Origin: B69-G16 sp964501905
GTDB taxonomy: Archaea; Thermoproteota; Thermoprotei; Thermofilales; B69-G16
DNA length: 64,000 nt
Direction: 5' to 3'
Assembly: GCA_964501905.1 (NCBI GenBank)
Contig: CAZCTW010000001.1
Span: 1-64,000 of the forward strand
Position 1 is the first letter of the stretch. Each line of letters opens with the position of its first letter. This document shows, one piece after another, positions 1 through 7,930 of this stretch. The position numbers and the translations under genes were made by a program. Under the pieces are notes generated by a model. It was not told the origin of the DNA, searched no databases, and saw only the letters and a program-made list of their open reading frames with translations.

Positions 1-2
1 GT

Positions 3-179
3 GGGGGTTGGGGAGTGCTTGGAGACGTAGGTTCAGGCGCAGGAGGGGTAGGAGGAAAGGTTGGCACGGCGGCTGGTGAACAAGAAACAACATTTCCGAG
101 TTTCTTAGCTCTTAATTCTCTTCCCAACCTATATTTAGGTGAGTACGTGAACCCGGTGGGTATGTGTAAATGGATTTGA
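3..179 (+). other. Possible 3' end of a gene cut by the window edge
   Basis: One frame is open from the window edge to a TGA at 177-179 and would give a Gly/Val-rich tail of about 58 residues. The adjacent frame gives a shorter Arg-rich tail that stops at 77-79. The G-rich composition makes both readings look protein-like, and I cannot choose between them. No family is recognised. The sequence upstream of the window is needed to decide whether this is the end of a real gene. Confidence 0.2.
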
Positions 180-224
180 ATTTCTCGTAACCATGGCCGC
201 TAGGAAGTCTATTGGAGACTTCTG

Positions 225-475
225 CTAGTTTCTCTTTTCGGTTACTGGTATTTTCAGGAATTCTATCCTATAGGTTTTCCAGCAATGTTTAACAGCGTAT
301 TTCCTAGCTTTGCCCGCTAAGGCTAGCACAGCTAGCAATGGAGTGCTGGAGCATTTAGTAGAATTATCTCGAATTCTTCGAGTAGTTTTAATATTTCTCT
401 CCAGTATCTTATTGAGAAGAGAATGACTAAGCTTATGACTATGAGAAGGTAGTCTGTAGGGTTTCTATCTTCCAC
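225..475 (-). pseudogene. Possible small membrane protein, frameshifted
   Basis: On the minus strand a GTG at 475, preceded by a GGGGAG ribosome-binding-like stretch, opens a 47-residue frame that stops at 332. Residues about 9-22 are strongly hydrophobic (YLLIVISLVILFS) and are followed by a charged helix. A second frame overlaps it and runs on to 225 with another hydrophobic stretch and a basic tail. This would fit one small membrane protein split by a single frameshift. No family is recognised, and the frames could be chance. Confidence 0.25.
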
Positions 476-479
476 GCTC

Positions 480-765
480 CCCTATAAAAATGTGAAAGAA
501 CTTTAATAAACTGGCAAATTATTGTTAGTTCTTTAACAGGAAAAGACATTCGAAGATATTAATGGGCCTTTTGAAATTATGAAAAAGACTATTTAAAATA
601 AGGCAGCAATTCAAATTCACTTTAAGGATTTAGTAATTATATCTGAAGAATCTTATAGTCCCACTCCCAATTTTATATATGTAGCCAATAGACGATAAGG
701 GTAATATCTTAATCATGTAGCCGAAAGTAAGTTTAGGAAAGCTTATGAGCATAGAGCACTCTCTT
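480..765. other. AT-rich intergenic stretch, nothing recognised
   Basis: Between the small membrane-protein remnant and the ribbon-helix-helix remnant I see only AT-rich sequence with many stops in all frames. There is no recognisable RNA gene and no long inverted repeat. Confidence 0.4.
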
Positions 766-996
766 TTATAAGAGTGTTTCGCTCAGGACACCTAGCTCTC
801 TCAGTTTTCGCCTAACTGCATTTTCTACGAACTCACTTCTGCTTCTATAGCCGTACCTCGGTGCTCCCTTATTCCCCTGCAGTCTTCGGTGTTAAATATT
901 CTGCACTTTTTCTTCTCTAACAATTCGTCAGAGAAAAATTCTTTCCGTCTGGATGTAGGAAACTTAAAGGTGTTGAGGATTTCTACAGGATTAGAG
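766..996 (-). pseudogene. Ribbon-helix-helix (CopG/VapB-like) regulator remnant
   Basis: Read on the minus strand, one frame gives SDELLEK...FNTEDCRGIREH and the next frame continues APRYGYRSRSEFVENAVRR before a TAA at 766-768. The second part is the characteristic helix of ribbon-helix-helix repressors, in which a G-Y-x-S-R-S-E-F motif begins helix 2. The two halves lie in different frames, joined near 855-862, so the gene carries a frameshift. The N-terminal strand is also degraded. RHH proteins of this type are DNA-binding antitoxins or autorepressors. No partner toxin remains beside it. It is one of several toxin-antitoxin relics in the first 5 kb. Confidence 0.5.
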
Positions 997-1183
997 TGGG
1001 AGAATACAGTATAATATACCAGGTAGATGTCAGAGAAAAAATGATTATAGTATACTATGTACGTCACCGGAGAACGGCTTATAGGATAGGTTAAAAGCTC
1101 CGGTACGGATGGAGCAGAGTTTTATATCTCTAGGTGTAAGAAATACATCGAATCTAAGAGTATTTTGAGCTTAGTCGAAGAGC

Positions 1184-1345
1184 TCAGCTTGCATCTCCTC
1201 CGACTCTCTCAAATTCTTCAAACGTTGTTTTGGCGAATTTAGGTCCTTTTAGCGCTAGGTCGAAAGGATCCTGTACCGGCTCTAGGATAATCCTAGAGTG
1301 CTCTACTTTTATCTTCACGAAGTCTCCCTCCTTAAGCCCTACGGC
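1184..1345 (-). pseudogene. AbrB-type antitoxin, C-terminal remnant
   Basis: The minus strand encodes AVGLKEGDFVKIKVEHSR followed by IILEPVQDPFDLALKG and about 20 more residues, ending with TGA at 1184-1186. This is the second half of a SpoVT/AbrB swapped-hairpin domain plus the usual acidic antitoxin tail. A TAA at 1346-1348 immediately precedes the Ala, and the N-terminal half (the R-x-Q-V-T-I/L-P part seen in the intact paralogue near 4,400) is missing. It is therefore a truncated relic. The neighbouring plus-strand frame starting at GTG 1298 is partly its antisense shadow. Confidence 0.55.
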
Positions 1346-1363
1346 TTAGATGTCCAGAAGCTT

Positions 1364-2162
1364 ATGAAGTGTGTTGATAGAGCTCCGAGGGGTAGGAAGA
1401 CTTTAAAAGCCATGCAGGTCGCTCTATGGGTTGTTCTCGAAAATGTCTCTAGGAGAGATATCAGGATATTCCCTCCACCCTCGGACAGCGACGTGTGTAA
1501 CGCCATCTGGCTTCTTAGAAACTCGGGATTAAAAGTTGAAGATTATGAATTGTACCGCGAGATTATCAGATATGTGGAGGAGAGACCCGATCTCCCAGTC
1601 AGAGTATACTATAACATAGTCTTTAGAGGCGATAACGCATTCGTCTACGGCGAAGTAGAGAATTTGGGGGATTTAGCTATTGAAAGAATTAGAATTAGAA
1701 TAGCTCTGTTTGACAAAAACGGTTCAGTTACATGGTTGAGCTCTATCTACCCCTTCGGCAGCGTACTATATCCTAGGGAGAAATCTCCATTTGAATCTCT
1801 AATCCAGGTGGGCTATCTGGGAATAGACCCCTCTAATATCTACTGCGAAGCTTGGGTTTTCTCGATTTCAGAAGCTCTACTAGAGGACTACTATAGAGAT
1901 TTCGAGCTATCGAATGTAACTGTTTTAACAGAAGATGATAATGGCGGTAGAGGGAATAGTTGAAAATGCCGGCTTGTTCGAAGCTAAGTACGTCGTTATA
2001 GTTATAAGCGTATACGATGCCGCCGGAAACCTAGTGGGATGCGGATCTGATTACATATCTCACATGGATGTTGGTCGAGATGAACAATTTGAAATATTTG
2101 TCCGCTTGTGGGGTGTAACCGATCGCTGGGATATCCGAATAGAATCGAGAAAAGCCTCTTAG
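1364..2162 (+). pseudogene. FxLYD-type tandem-domain protein, frameshifted
   Basis: The ATG at 1364 opens a frame to 1963 and a second frame runs 1935-2162. The first has an N-terminal helical segment (MQVALWVVLEN...NAIWLLRNSGL) and then a beta domain beginning FVYGEVENLGDLAIERIRI. The second frame contains a near-copy of that start (VEGIVENAGLFEAKYVVIV). This E-V-x-N-x-G pattern followed by alternating strands is what FxLYD/DUF3426-type extracytoplasmic domains look like, so two such domains were probably encoded in tandem. They are now separated by a one-base shift between about 1934 and 1950. No signal peptide is visible, so the N-terminus may also be lost. The GTG at 1298 is a poorer start because it reads through the antisense AbrB relic. 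Confidence 0.5.
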
Positions 2163-2365
2163 CCACTACGGTTATATATGTTGTGGAGTAACTCAAGAAG
2201 AATGAGCGAAGCTAAACGTGAAGACTATACGTTTAGCTATAATATCGAGAATGTTAGAATAATAACTTAAGCTTATCATCTATAATATTTTCTTTTTCGG
2301 CTACAGCCATTTTGAAACTCAAAGGATTGTGGAGATAGGTGGTATTTCCTGCAGAATCCCCTAGC

Positions 2366-2745
2366 TTAACCCCTACCTATGCTGTTTTCCATTTTTTTGT
2401 AGTTGTCTGGTGTAACTATGTCGATTTTGTTAATTGAGGTTGTATATCCTTCCTCTTTTATTCTTTCTATTACTTTAGCGAATTCTTTGCGAATTTTCTC
2501 CCAGTCATCTGTGTCGTTTATGATTATGGTGGGTATATCGTTTAGTAACATTAATGCCGCGTGTACCGCATCGTATTTAATGTTTACTTCCTCGTTTATT
2601 ATCGACGCAAGCCTTACAACCTCCTCGTTTATCTTCAGCAGTATAATGTCTATTGATAGGTAATCTTCTACAGCTCTCCTAGCGATGTACGGGCTTATTC
2701 TAGAAAGAGATCCCAAAAGTTCTAAAGCTACAAAAATCGATCCGC
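2366..2745 (-). pseudogene. PIN-domain toxin (VapC), N-terminally truncated
   Basis: The minus strand encodes the C-terminal two thirds of a PIN ribonuclease: FVALELLGSLSRISPYIARR, the conserved N-E-E-V-x-I-K-Y-D-A-V-H-A-A-L block and an N-D-T-D-D-W motif. It is a close relative of the intact protein at 3750-4274 over its whole remaining length. The N-terminal strand with the first catalytic Asp (YIDTNIF in the relative) is missing. Upstream the sequence switches frame to an antitoxin-like tail (AVEEPEPEDVEAYKSLKEAD, stop near 2728), which marks a deletion junction. Loss of the first metal-binding Asp should abolish RNase activity. Confidence 0.65.
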
Positions 2746-2813
2746 CTCTTTAAGGCTCTTATAAGCTTCTACATCTTCCGGCTCAGGCTCCTCGACTGCG
2801 ATCACTTTCTCCT

Positions 2814-3182
2814 CTAAGGTTTGAATAGCTGTAGGCCGTATTCTGTGAGTCTTTTGAAGTGTTTTGTATTTTTGGTGTATAGTTTTAGGTTGAGGGTTAT
2901 TGCCGTCGCGCCTATAATTAAGTCTCTGTCGTCTATTAGAGCTCCCCTTTGTTTTAGATTTCGCCAGATCTCCGCACTTTTTAGCAGTACCTGATTGTTT
3001 AACGGTGCTACTATGAACGATTCTTCGAGGAGTTTTTTAGCTTCTCTAGGCTTTCTAGTCCCTCTTGTATACTCGTACAGCGTTATGGTTGAAATATAGT
3101 ATATGTTTCCGGGCGGTAGATCTATTCTCTCTCTGTAGTAGTCTACGAGTATGTCAGTATCTACTAGTACTCTCTCGCCCAT
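2814..3182 (-). CDS. vapC: VapC-type PIN-domain ribonuclease toxin
   Basis: This 122-residue protein begins MGERVLVDTDILVDYY, with the first catalytic Asp pair of PIN domains. It has Glu in ISTITLYEYTRG and the distal acidic cluster in IDDRDLIIGATAI, and it ends with the usual TKNTKHF strand. VapC toxins are Mg-dependent endoribonucleases that cut tRNA or rRNA and are held inactive by a cognate antitoxin. The ATG lies inside the 3' end of the upstream antitoxin gene (19-base overlap), as expected for translational coupling. All catalytic residues appear present, so this copy looks functional. Confidence 0.88.
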   Translation of the reverse strand: MGERVLVDTDILVDYYRERIDLPPGNIYYISTITLYEYTRGTRKPREAKKLLEESFIVAPLNNQVLLKSAEIWRNLKQRGALIDDRDLIIGATAITLNLKLYTKNTKHFKRLTEYGLQLFKP

Positions 3183-3373
3183 TTTTTGATTTTCACCTCT
3201 TCAAATTCGGCCTCCAGAATTTCAGATAGTTTTTTCCTGTTTTTCTCACGTTTTAATCTCTGAACCTCGGCGATTAGCTTTAGTAGAAACTCGTCCCAAC
3301 TCTCATCCTTTTTCAATGCTTCTAGAGCTCGTTTAGTCTCGCTAAGTATGGTGATTGTCGTTCTTGAATTCAT
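3164..3373 (-). CDS. vapB: VapB-type antitoxin
   Basis: This 69-residue protein begins MNSRTTITILSETKRALEAL, a short beta strand followed by a helix. A second helix (DEFLLKLIAEVQRLKREK) and a charged C-terminal tail ending KIKKWAREY follow. The layout matches archaeal RHH/VapB antitoxins paired with PIN toxins: DNA-binding N-terminus and toxin-wrapping C-terminus. It precedes and overlaps vapC. Its ATG sits in the middle of a perfect inverted repeat (3364-3380), a plausible autoregulatory operator, with an AT-rich TATA-like element near 3403-3410. Confidence 0.8.
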   Translation of the reverse strand: MNSRTTITILSETKRALEALKKDESWDEFLLKLIAEVQRLKREKNRKKLSEILEAEFEEVKIKKWAREY

Positions 3374-3380
3374 AATTCAA
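3364..3380. promoter_or_regulatory. Inverted repeat centred on the vapB start codon
   Basis: TTGAATT, CAT, AATTCAA is a perfect 7-bp inverted repeat whose 3-base centre is the start codon of the minus-strand antitoxin. RHH antitoxins bind short palindromes at their own promoters, so this is a likely operator (inference). Confidence 0.45.
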
Positions 3381-3749
3381 TCATAAAAATTTAACGCAAT
3401 AATCCCTTATTTAATCTACTCTCGTTTTATCAAGCAGAAGATTGAAGAGAGTATTCTTCCTTAATGTTCTGCGAGGAATTCCACCTGATGTCCTCTCAGT
3501 ACCTCCTCGATACTCCTATTCGCATAAAGCTCTGATTTAGATTTAGGAGATACCGCTTTTTAAGAATCCATTCATAGTCTATATTTATGCGGGAAAGAGA
3601 AAATCAAAGTTTAAAACCTATTACTAAGTAAGTTTTTATTTTAATTTATCGAGTTCTCTCAATAAACAAAGAGTTTAAACTCTTAAGCCTAGTTTCATCT
3701 CCTACAATGATTCCTATGTACCTGTATCTGCCCATTGAATCGACGCGAG
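3381..3749. other. Intergenic stretch between two toxin-antitoxin loci
   Basis: The stretch is AT-rich. A minus-strand segment near 3468-3550 reads ELYANRSIEEVLRGHQVEFL with a stop after it and could be another antitoxin scrap, but it is too short to assign. The rest shows no gene. Confidence 0.3.
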
Positions 3750-4274
3750 TTATACCATAGCATTTTTCCATTTTTTATAGTTATATGGCGTGACTACTTC
3801 AATTTTATCAATTGAAATTAAATATCCCTCTCTTTTCGCTTTGTCTACTATTTTGGCGAAGTTTTTGCTTATTCTCTCCCAATCATCTACATCGTTCGTA
3901 ATTACCACGGGTATATTATTTAGCAACATTAGAGCCGCGTGTACTGCGTCGTATTTAACGTTTACTTCCTCGTTTATCATCGATGCAAGCCTTATAGCTT
4001 CTATGTCTATATCCAGCAGTGTCATATCCACCGATAGATAATCTTCAACAGCCCTCCTGGCGATGTGAGGGCTTATCCTAGAAAGAGACCCTAAAAGCTC
4101 TAAAGCTACGAAATGCGAGCCATGAGCTTCAAAAATCTTCTTCTCAATATCTCTCAGGATTTCCGCACATAGTTCTCCATATCCGGGGTGATGTAGTATG
4201 GCGTAAACGAAAATATTCGTATCTATATACGCTTTAATCTTCGCTCCAGGATTCCTCGACGAGCTTAACGGCAT
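3750..4274 (-). CDS. PIN-domain ribonuclease toxin (AbrB-linked)
   Basis: This 174-residue PIN protein has the first Asp in KIKAYIDTNIFVYAIL, a Glu in VALELLGSLS, the conserved KYDAVHAAL block and a distal ITNDVDDW motif. These four acidic positions form the metal site of VapC-type RNases. The only normal start in frame is ATG at 4274, which gives a 41-base overlap with the antitoxin gene. The truncated relative at 2366-2745 shows that this cassette was duplicated. Its partner is an AbrB-fold antitoxin, not the RHH type used by the pair at 2814-3373. Confidence 0.88.
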   Translation of the reverse strand: MPLSSSRNPGAKIKAYIDTNIFVYAILHHPGYGELCAEILRDIEKKIFEAHGSHFVALELLGSLSRISPHIARRAVEDYLSVDMTLLDIDIEAIRLASMINEEVNVKYDAVHAALMLLNNIPVVITNDVDDWERISKNFAKIVDKAKREGYLISIDKIEVVTPYNYKKWKNAMV

Positions 4275-4470
4275 CGATATCGACCGGTTCGCTGACTATA
4301 CTAAGCATATCTTCAATAGGTTTTTTCTTGCGGGGGATTAAAGGTTCTAGGACTATTCTCCCGTTTTCAACTTTAACTCTTAGAAAATCTCCGATTTGAA
4401 TACCGAGCTCTTCTCTGATATTTTTAGGAAGCGTAACTTGGTATCTCCTCGTAACCTTAACGATCTCCAT
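4234..4470 (-). CDS. AbrB/SpoVT-fold antitoxin
   Basis: From ATG 4470 the protein is 78 residues and starts MEIVKVTRRYQVTLPKNIRE, the classical swapped-hairpin AbrB DNA-binding domain (LGIQIGDFLRVKVENG...IVLEPL). An acidic tail (EPVDIDAVKLVEESWSED) is expected to bind the PIN toxin. A longer frame from ATG 4497 only translates the palindrome at 4480-4497, so I reject that start. The stop lies 41 bases inside the toxin gene. An autoregulatory role is inferred from the palindrome placed between the TATA-like element (about 4503-4512) and the start. Confidence 0.85.
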   Translation of the reverse strand: MEIVKVTRRYQVTLPKNIREELGIQIGDFLRVKVENGRIVLEPLIPRKKKPIEDMLSIVSEPVDIDAVKLVEESWSED

Positions 4471-4479
4471 GAAATCACT

Positions 4480-4497
4480 ATGTACTACGTAGTACAT
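4480..4497. promoter_or_regulatory. 18-bp perfect palindrome, candidate AbrB operator
   Basis: ATGTACTACGTAGTACAT is perfectly self-complementary and starts 10 bases upstream of the AbrB start. An extra half-site AGTACAT follows at 4499-4505, beside a TATA-like ATATATATTTTA. Its position suits autorepression by the AbrB-PIN complex. Confidence 0.6.
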
Positions 4498-4722
4498 TAG
4501 TACATATATATTTTACGATTTTACTCTTAAAATCTACGAGAATATTTCTCAACGATTTAAGGAGCGGTTTTCCTAAGTGAAACTCAGGTTAGTTTTCTCC
4601 TAGACGGACTAAAGCCTTAATAATACAAAGAATTTCTTGGCGAACTACATCCATAATTTATGAATCTTAAAATAACTACTTTAAACATGTGGAGATTTAA
4701 ATCGTAAAGTAGGTAATCTCTT

Positions 4723-4836
4723 TTAAAAAGCTCTCAGAAAGAGCCACCCTTCTCTTGAAATCATAGGATCAATGCGTATCCTCACTTTATAGCCAACTTT
4801 CTGTAAAACTTTAGCAGCTTTTAAGCTGGGCTCTAA
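4723..4836 (-). pseudogene. Scrap of a spore-photoproduct-lyase-like radical SAM gene
   Basis: The minus strand reads EPSLKAAKVLQKVGYKVRIR followed by IDPMISREGW, then stops at 4723. The stretch ending R-x-D-P-M/I-I is typical of the barrel region of SPL-like radical SAM proteins. Stops lie on both sides, so only about 37 residues remain. The assignment rests on this one motif. Confidence 0.35.
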
Positions 4837-4838
4837 TT

Positions 4839-5117
4839 ATAGCGTGAAGAGAAGGATAATTCTCGCAGAAAGATAAATGGTATTTTGCGACCGGATGAAT
4901 CATGTTAAATTTCAGCAGGAGAAGGCTGTAAGCCTCGGAAGTTACGAGCTCAAGGAATATAAGGGCGCTAAGCATTATTTTGTGGGGGGGTTTCTGCTTT
5001 ATATTGGTCATGATCCGTTACCCACAGGTGCTAGGAAGACACTCCCCCATAAGCTCTATGCTACCGAAGACGTCTATTAAATAATAAGAAAGAAATCGTA
5101 CAAGTGAAGGTGGTGTA
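4839..5117. other. Upstream region of the 934-residue protein
   Basis: Short frames exist on both strands here (a 67-residue one on plus and a 66-residue one on minus) and neither resembles a family. AAATAATAAGAAAG and a GGTGGT ribosome-binding site lie just before the ATG at 5118. Confidence 0.35.
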
Positions 5118-7922
5118 ATGAAAAAGTTAATTGAATCCAATAAATTTCTATTAGTGATCTCTCTTTTGATAGTTATTGCTGGGATTGTCCACCCCGTAGC
5201 GATAGTTAGGGCTTATCCAAAATCCCTAGAAATCAGGGGACCCCTATTCGCGGAAGTTGGAGAAAGCATCGTATTTACAGTTACTTCGGAGGATTTGCCC
5301 GTTAAGGGCGTAACCGTCTCTTTCGCCGGCTATAGAAACATAACAGATGAGGGAGGGCTAGTAAGTTTTCGAATAAATTTTACAGGAGTTTTTAAGGCGA
5401 TAGCGAGTAAATCAGGCTATGAAGACAGTGTAGCACTAGTACTCGTCCTTCCTAAGGGGAACGATAAGTTTAAGATAAGAGCTTTTAGGCTTCACGAGGA
5501 ACAGGTGGGTACCACTATTTTCTCTTATAGGCTGGCTGGGGCGAACTTCGCCTCTATAAAAGCTTACTATCTCAGGGATGATTATGGTAATATTTATCCA
5601 GCAATCATGGGAGAACGCGGCTTTATTCGCGTCCCCCACGAAGTTCAACACGAATCCCTATCTTGGGCCATCTCAGTAGCGAGAGACTGGGGGTTAGAGG
5701 TTTACTTAATAGCTGAGGTCTTGCCTGAATCCCTCTTTGGAGAAAACGCTACATTTTCGCCTCCTCTAGAATTAACGGGTGAGAGAATGCTGAACTATTT
5801 GAAACAGTCTATAAATGAGACGTTAATTCTAGCTAGATTTGCCGAGGAGCAAGATGTAGCTATACTAGACGCCAACGTCGCGTGCGAGCTGAAAGACAGC
5901 TATAAGATATACGAATCGCTTGTACCGGAGATAAGGAGATTTTACAGCGGGGAGCTTGCCATCGGGTGGGATTTAGGGCATCGATTTGTAAGAAATTTAA
6001 AATTCCCGGACATTAATTACTCTAAATTTGATGTCTTGACGCCCAGGTTTAATATTGGGCTTATCGCGGAGTTCAATACTCCGTCTAAATTGAAGAGGCT
6101 TATCGTTGATGTACTAGACTACGTACAAGAGGTAAAAAGAAAATATGGAATTAAAGTGCTAGTGACTTGGATAGCGTCTCTTGAGCTATACGAAGAACAC
6201 GAAGCCGATTACCGCATATTCTTCAGCAACTTTAAGGGCTATGAAGAGGCTAAGACCTGGCTGATAAGGGAGATTCTTGAAGAGGCTGCTAAAAGAGATG
6301 TCGATGGAGTAGAGGTATACACCCAGTGGTTTTATGAACGTGCAATAGCCCCACATGGTATCTGGGAGGGAACAGCCGAGTTAGCCACATGGCAATCTAA
6401 GAGACCGCTTAACACCGTAGCAGCATACCTAGTAAATCCATGGAATGCTGAGGAGAGGAGAACCCTAAGGATCTTAGAACATTCAAGACTAGCCTCCATC
6501 AACGTAATTGTAAAATCCGAGAGCCCGCTTGTCAAGGAGTGGGTTTCAGGCAAGATTGAGAGCGCTTATAAGGCGTTCAGAAATCATAATAACAGAAAAG
6601 CCGAAAAACTCGCATCGGAAATCTTGGAGTTCCTATTTCACATAGAAAATCCCTTGAATATAATAGTCGATGGCAATGGCGATGAATGGCTAAATATTGA
6701 TCCTGTATATTTTAATCCAAACAGGAATTTTCCTTGGTTTAATCTAGTTTGGACTGGGAAGATGGAAGTGAAGGATATGGGAAACCTTAAGTGTGTCTAC
6801 GCAGTCAATGATAAAGAAAACCTCTACTTAATGCTCGAATTCTACGGCAAACCTCCTAAACACCTGCCCTTCCTTGCTATAGACACTAGCGGGGAGTGGA
6901 GGCATGAGAGTGGGAGGGAGTTTCACATACCTTTAGATAGAGGATTATCGGATCTTTGGAGAGTATCGTATGAGGGTATGATCGCACATGAGGATCATTT
7001 TGATCCTCAAAATCCCAACTCGACAATAGTTGGAAGTATAGAGGTTAAGGTAAACAATGTCGTAGAGCTGAGAATACCGCTAGAGCTCCTAGGCAATCCG
7101 GAGAAGGTTAACCTGATAGTGTGGTACCCTGGGATGGCTCCATGGGGTGATATGGAGGTGGATATCGTGGACTGGTGGATTGAATCCGAAAATAGCTCGG
7201 TGGTGATCTCTACTTCTTCTGACAAAGTTTTACGAGGAGAAAGTCTCGTGATTAAAGGATTCATATATCCGGCTCACGCCAGCTCGAACATTACTCTAAC
7301 CTATACAATGCCTAATGGAACGATCCTACGTAGGAATGTTAAATCCTCACCCCTGGGCGAGTTTGAGGATGTATTCACTCCTAACATGAGAGGATCTTGG
7401 AGTGTTAGGGCGAGCTGGAGCGGAGACCTGGATCACAGGGGGGCTACTAGTCCCGAAGCCCTCTTTACAGTATTGCCTAGACCAGCTGAATTCGTAGTAT
7501 CGAATTTAAGCATAACTCCTGCTAAAACCGAGGTGGGGGAGCTGGTCATAGTCAGCGTTAAAGTGACAAATGTAGGCGAGGAGGAGGGAGCTTATACCGT
7601 CTACTTAAAGGTGGCTGGCGTAACTGTGGATTCTAAGACTGTCGTTTTAGCTGGAGGAGAAACCGTTACTGTATCCTTCGAGCTCGTCGAGAAGGAGGCT
7701 GGAGAGTACGAAATAGAGATTTCCGGACTAAAGGGGATTTTAGTGGTGAATGAACCCTTAAAACACCTAGATTTAGGTATATATCCATTGTTAGCCGTGC
7801 TCGTAATAGCTGTAATTTCAGCAATTTGCTTATGGAAACTCCTCAAAGACAAGAAATTGCGGGGTTTCAATAGCATTTATCGAAGTATGTTTTATATAGT
7901 GGGATTTCCCACTATTAATTAG
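5118..7922 (+). CDS. Secreted, membrane-anchored sugar-active multidomain protein
   Basis: This 934-residue protein has a signal segment (residues 5-30) and an Ig-like domain (about 35-110). A TIM-barrel-like region follows (about 120-500: WGLEVYLIAEVLPES, VDGVEVYTQWFYE), resembling glycoside hydrolases. Residues about 515-690 begin IIVDGNGDEWLNIDPVYF, typical of CBM9/DOMON-like domains. A second Ig-like domain and a CARDB-type domain (about 795-880, VTNVGEEEGAYTVYLKVAG) follow, and a transmembrane helix at about 888-908 anchors the C-terminus. A role in extracellular polysaccharide handling is inferred; no GH family or catalytic pair can be fixed by eye. The last 25 residues run through a palindrome that belongs to the next promoter. 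GGTGGT lies before the ATG. Confidence 0.7.
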   Translation: MKKLIESNKFLLVISLLIVIAGIVHPVAIVRAYPKSLEIRGPLFAEVGESIVFTVTSEDLPVKGVTVSFAGYRNITDEGGLVSFRINFTGVFKAIASKSGYEDSVALVLVLPKGNDKFKIRAFRLHEEQVGTTIFSYRLAGANFASIKAYYLRDDYGNIYPAIMGERGFIRVPHEVQHESLSWAISVARDWGLEVYLIAEVLPESLFGENATFSPPLELTGERMLNYLKQSINETLILARFAEEQDVAILDANVACELKDSYKIYESLVPEIRRFYSGELAIGWDLGHRFVRNLKFPDINYSKFDVLTPRFNIGLIAEFNTPSKLKRLIVDVLDYVQEVKRKYGIKVLVTWIASLELYEEHEADYRIFFSNFKGYEEAKTWLIREILEEAAKRDVDGVEVYTQWFYERAIAPHGIWEGTAELATWQSKRPLNTVAAYLVNPWNAEERRTLRILEHSRLASINVIVKSESPLVKEWVSGKIESAYKAFRNHNNRKAEKLASEILEFLFHIENPLNIIVDGNGDEWLNIDPVYFNPNRNFPWFNLVWTGKMEVKDMGNLKCVYAVNDKENLYLMLEFYGKPPKHLPFLAIDTSGEWRHESGREFHIPLDRGLSDLWRVSYEGMIAHEDHFDPQNPNSTIVGSIEVKVNNVVELRIPLELLGNPEKVNLIVWYPGMAPWGDMEVDIVDWWIESENSSVVISTSSDKVLRGESLVIKGFIYPAHASSNITLTYTMPNGTILRRNVKSSPLGEFEDVFTPNMRGSWSVRASWSGDLDHRGATSPEALFTVLPRPAEFVVSNLSITPAKTEVGELVIVSVKVTNVGEEEGAYTVYLKVAGVTVDSKTVVLAGGETVTVSFELVEKEAGEYEIEISGLKGILVVNEPLKHLDLGIYPLLAVLVIAVISAICLWKLLKDKKLRGFNSIYRSMFYIVGFPTIN
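7896..7915. promoter_or_regulatory. Inverted repeat upstream of AbrB-PIN pair
   Basis: ATAGTGGGA, TT, TCCCACTAT is a perfect 9-bp inverted repeat. It lies directly after a TATA-like TTTATATA (7891-7898) and 15 bases before the TTG start of the antitoxin. The TATA-palindrome-start order matches the 4480-4497 element, though the sequence differs, so each is probably specific for its own AbrB protein. Confidence 0.55.
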
Positions 7923-7930
7923 GTGGGATA

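Noticed and set aside
204..222. Inverted repeat GAAGTCT-ATTGG-AGACTTC as terminator
   Set aside because: The stem is only 7 bp and not followed by a clear T-run on the strand with a possible gene; chance is likely.
1298..1363. GTG 1298 as start of the FxLYD-type protein
   Set aside because: These codons are the antisense of the AbrB relic; the ATG at 1364 is a more sensible start.
4471..4497. Longer AbrB start at ATG 4497
   Set aside because: It would only translate the palindrome; the AbrB fold begins at ATG 4470.
4877..5080. Plus-strand 67-residue frame before the 934-residue gene
   Set aside because: No family resemblance, no ribosome-binding site, and overlapping minus-strand frames of similar length.
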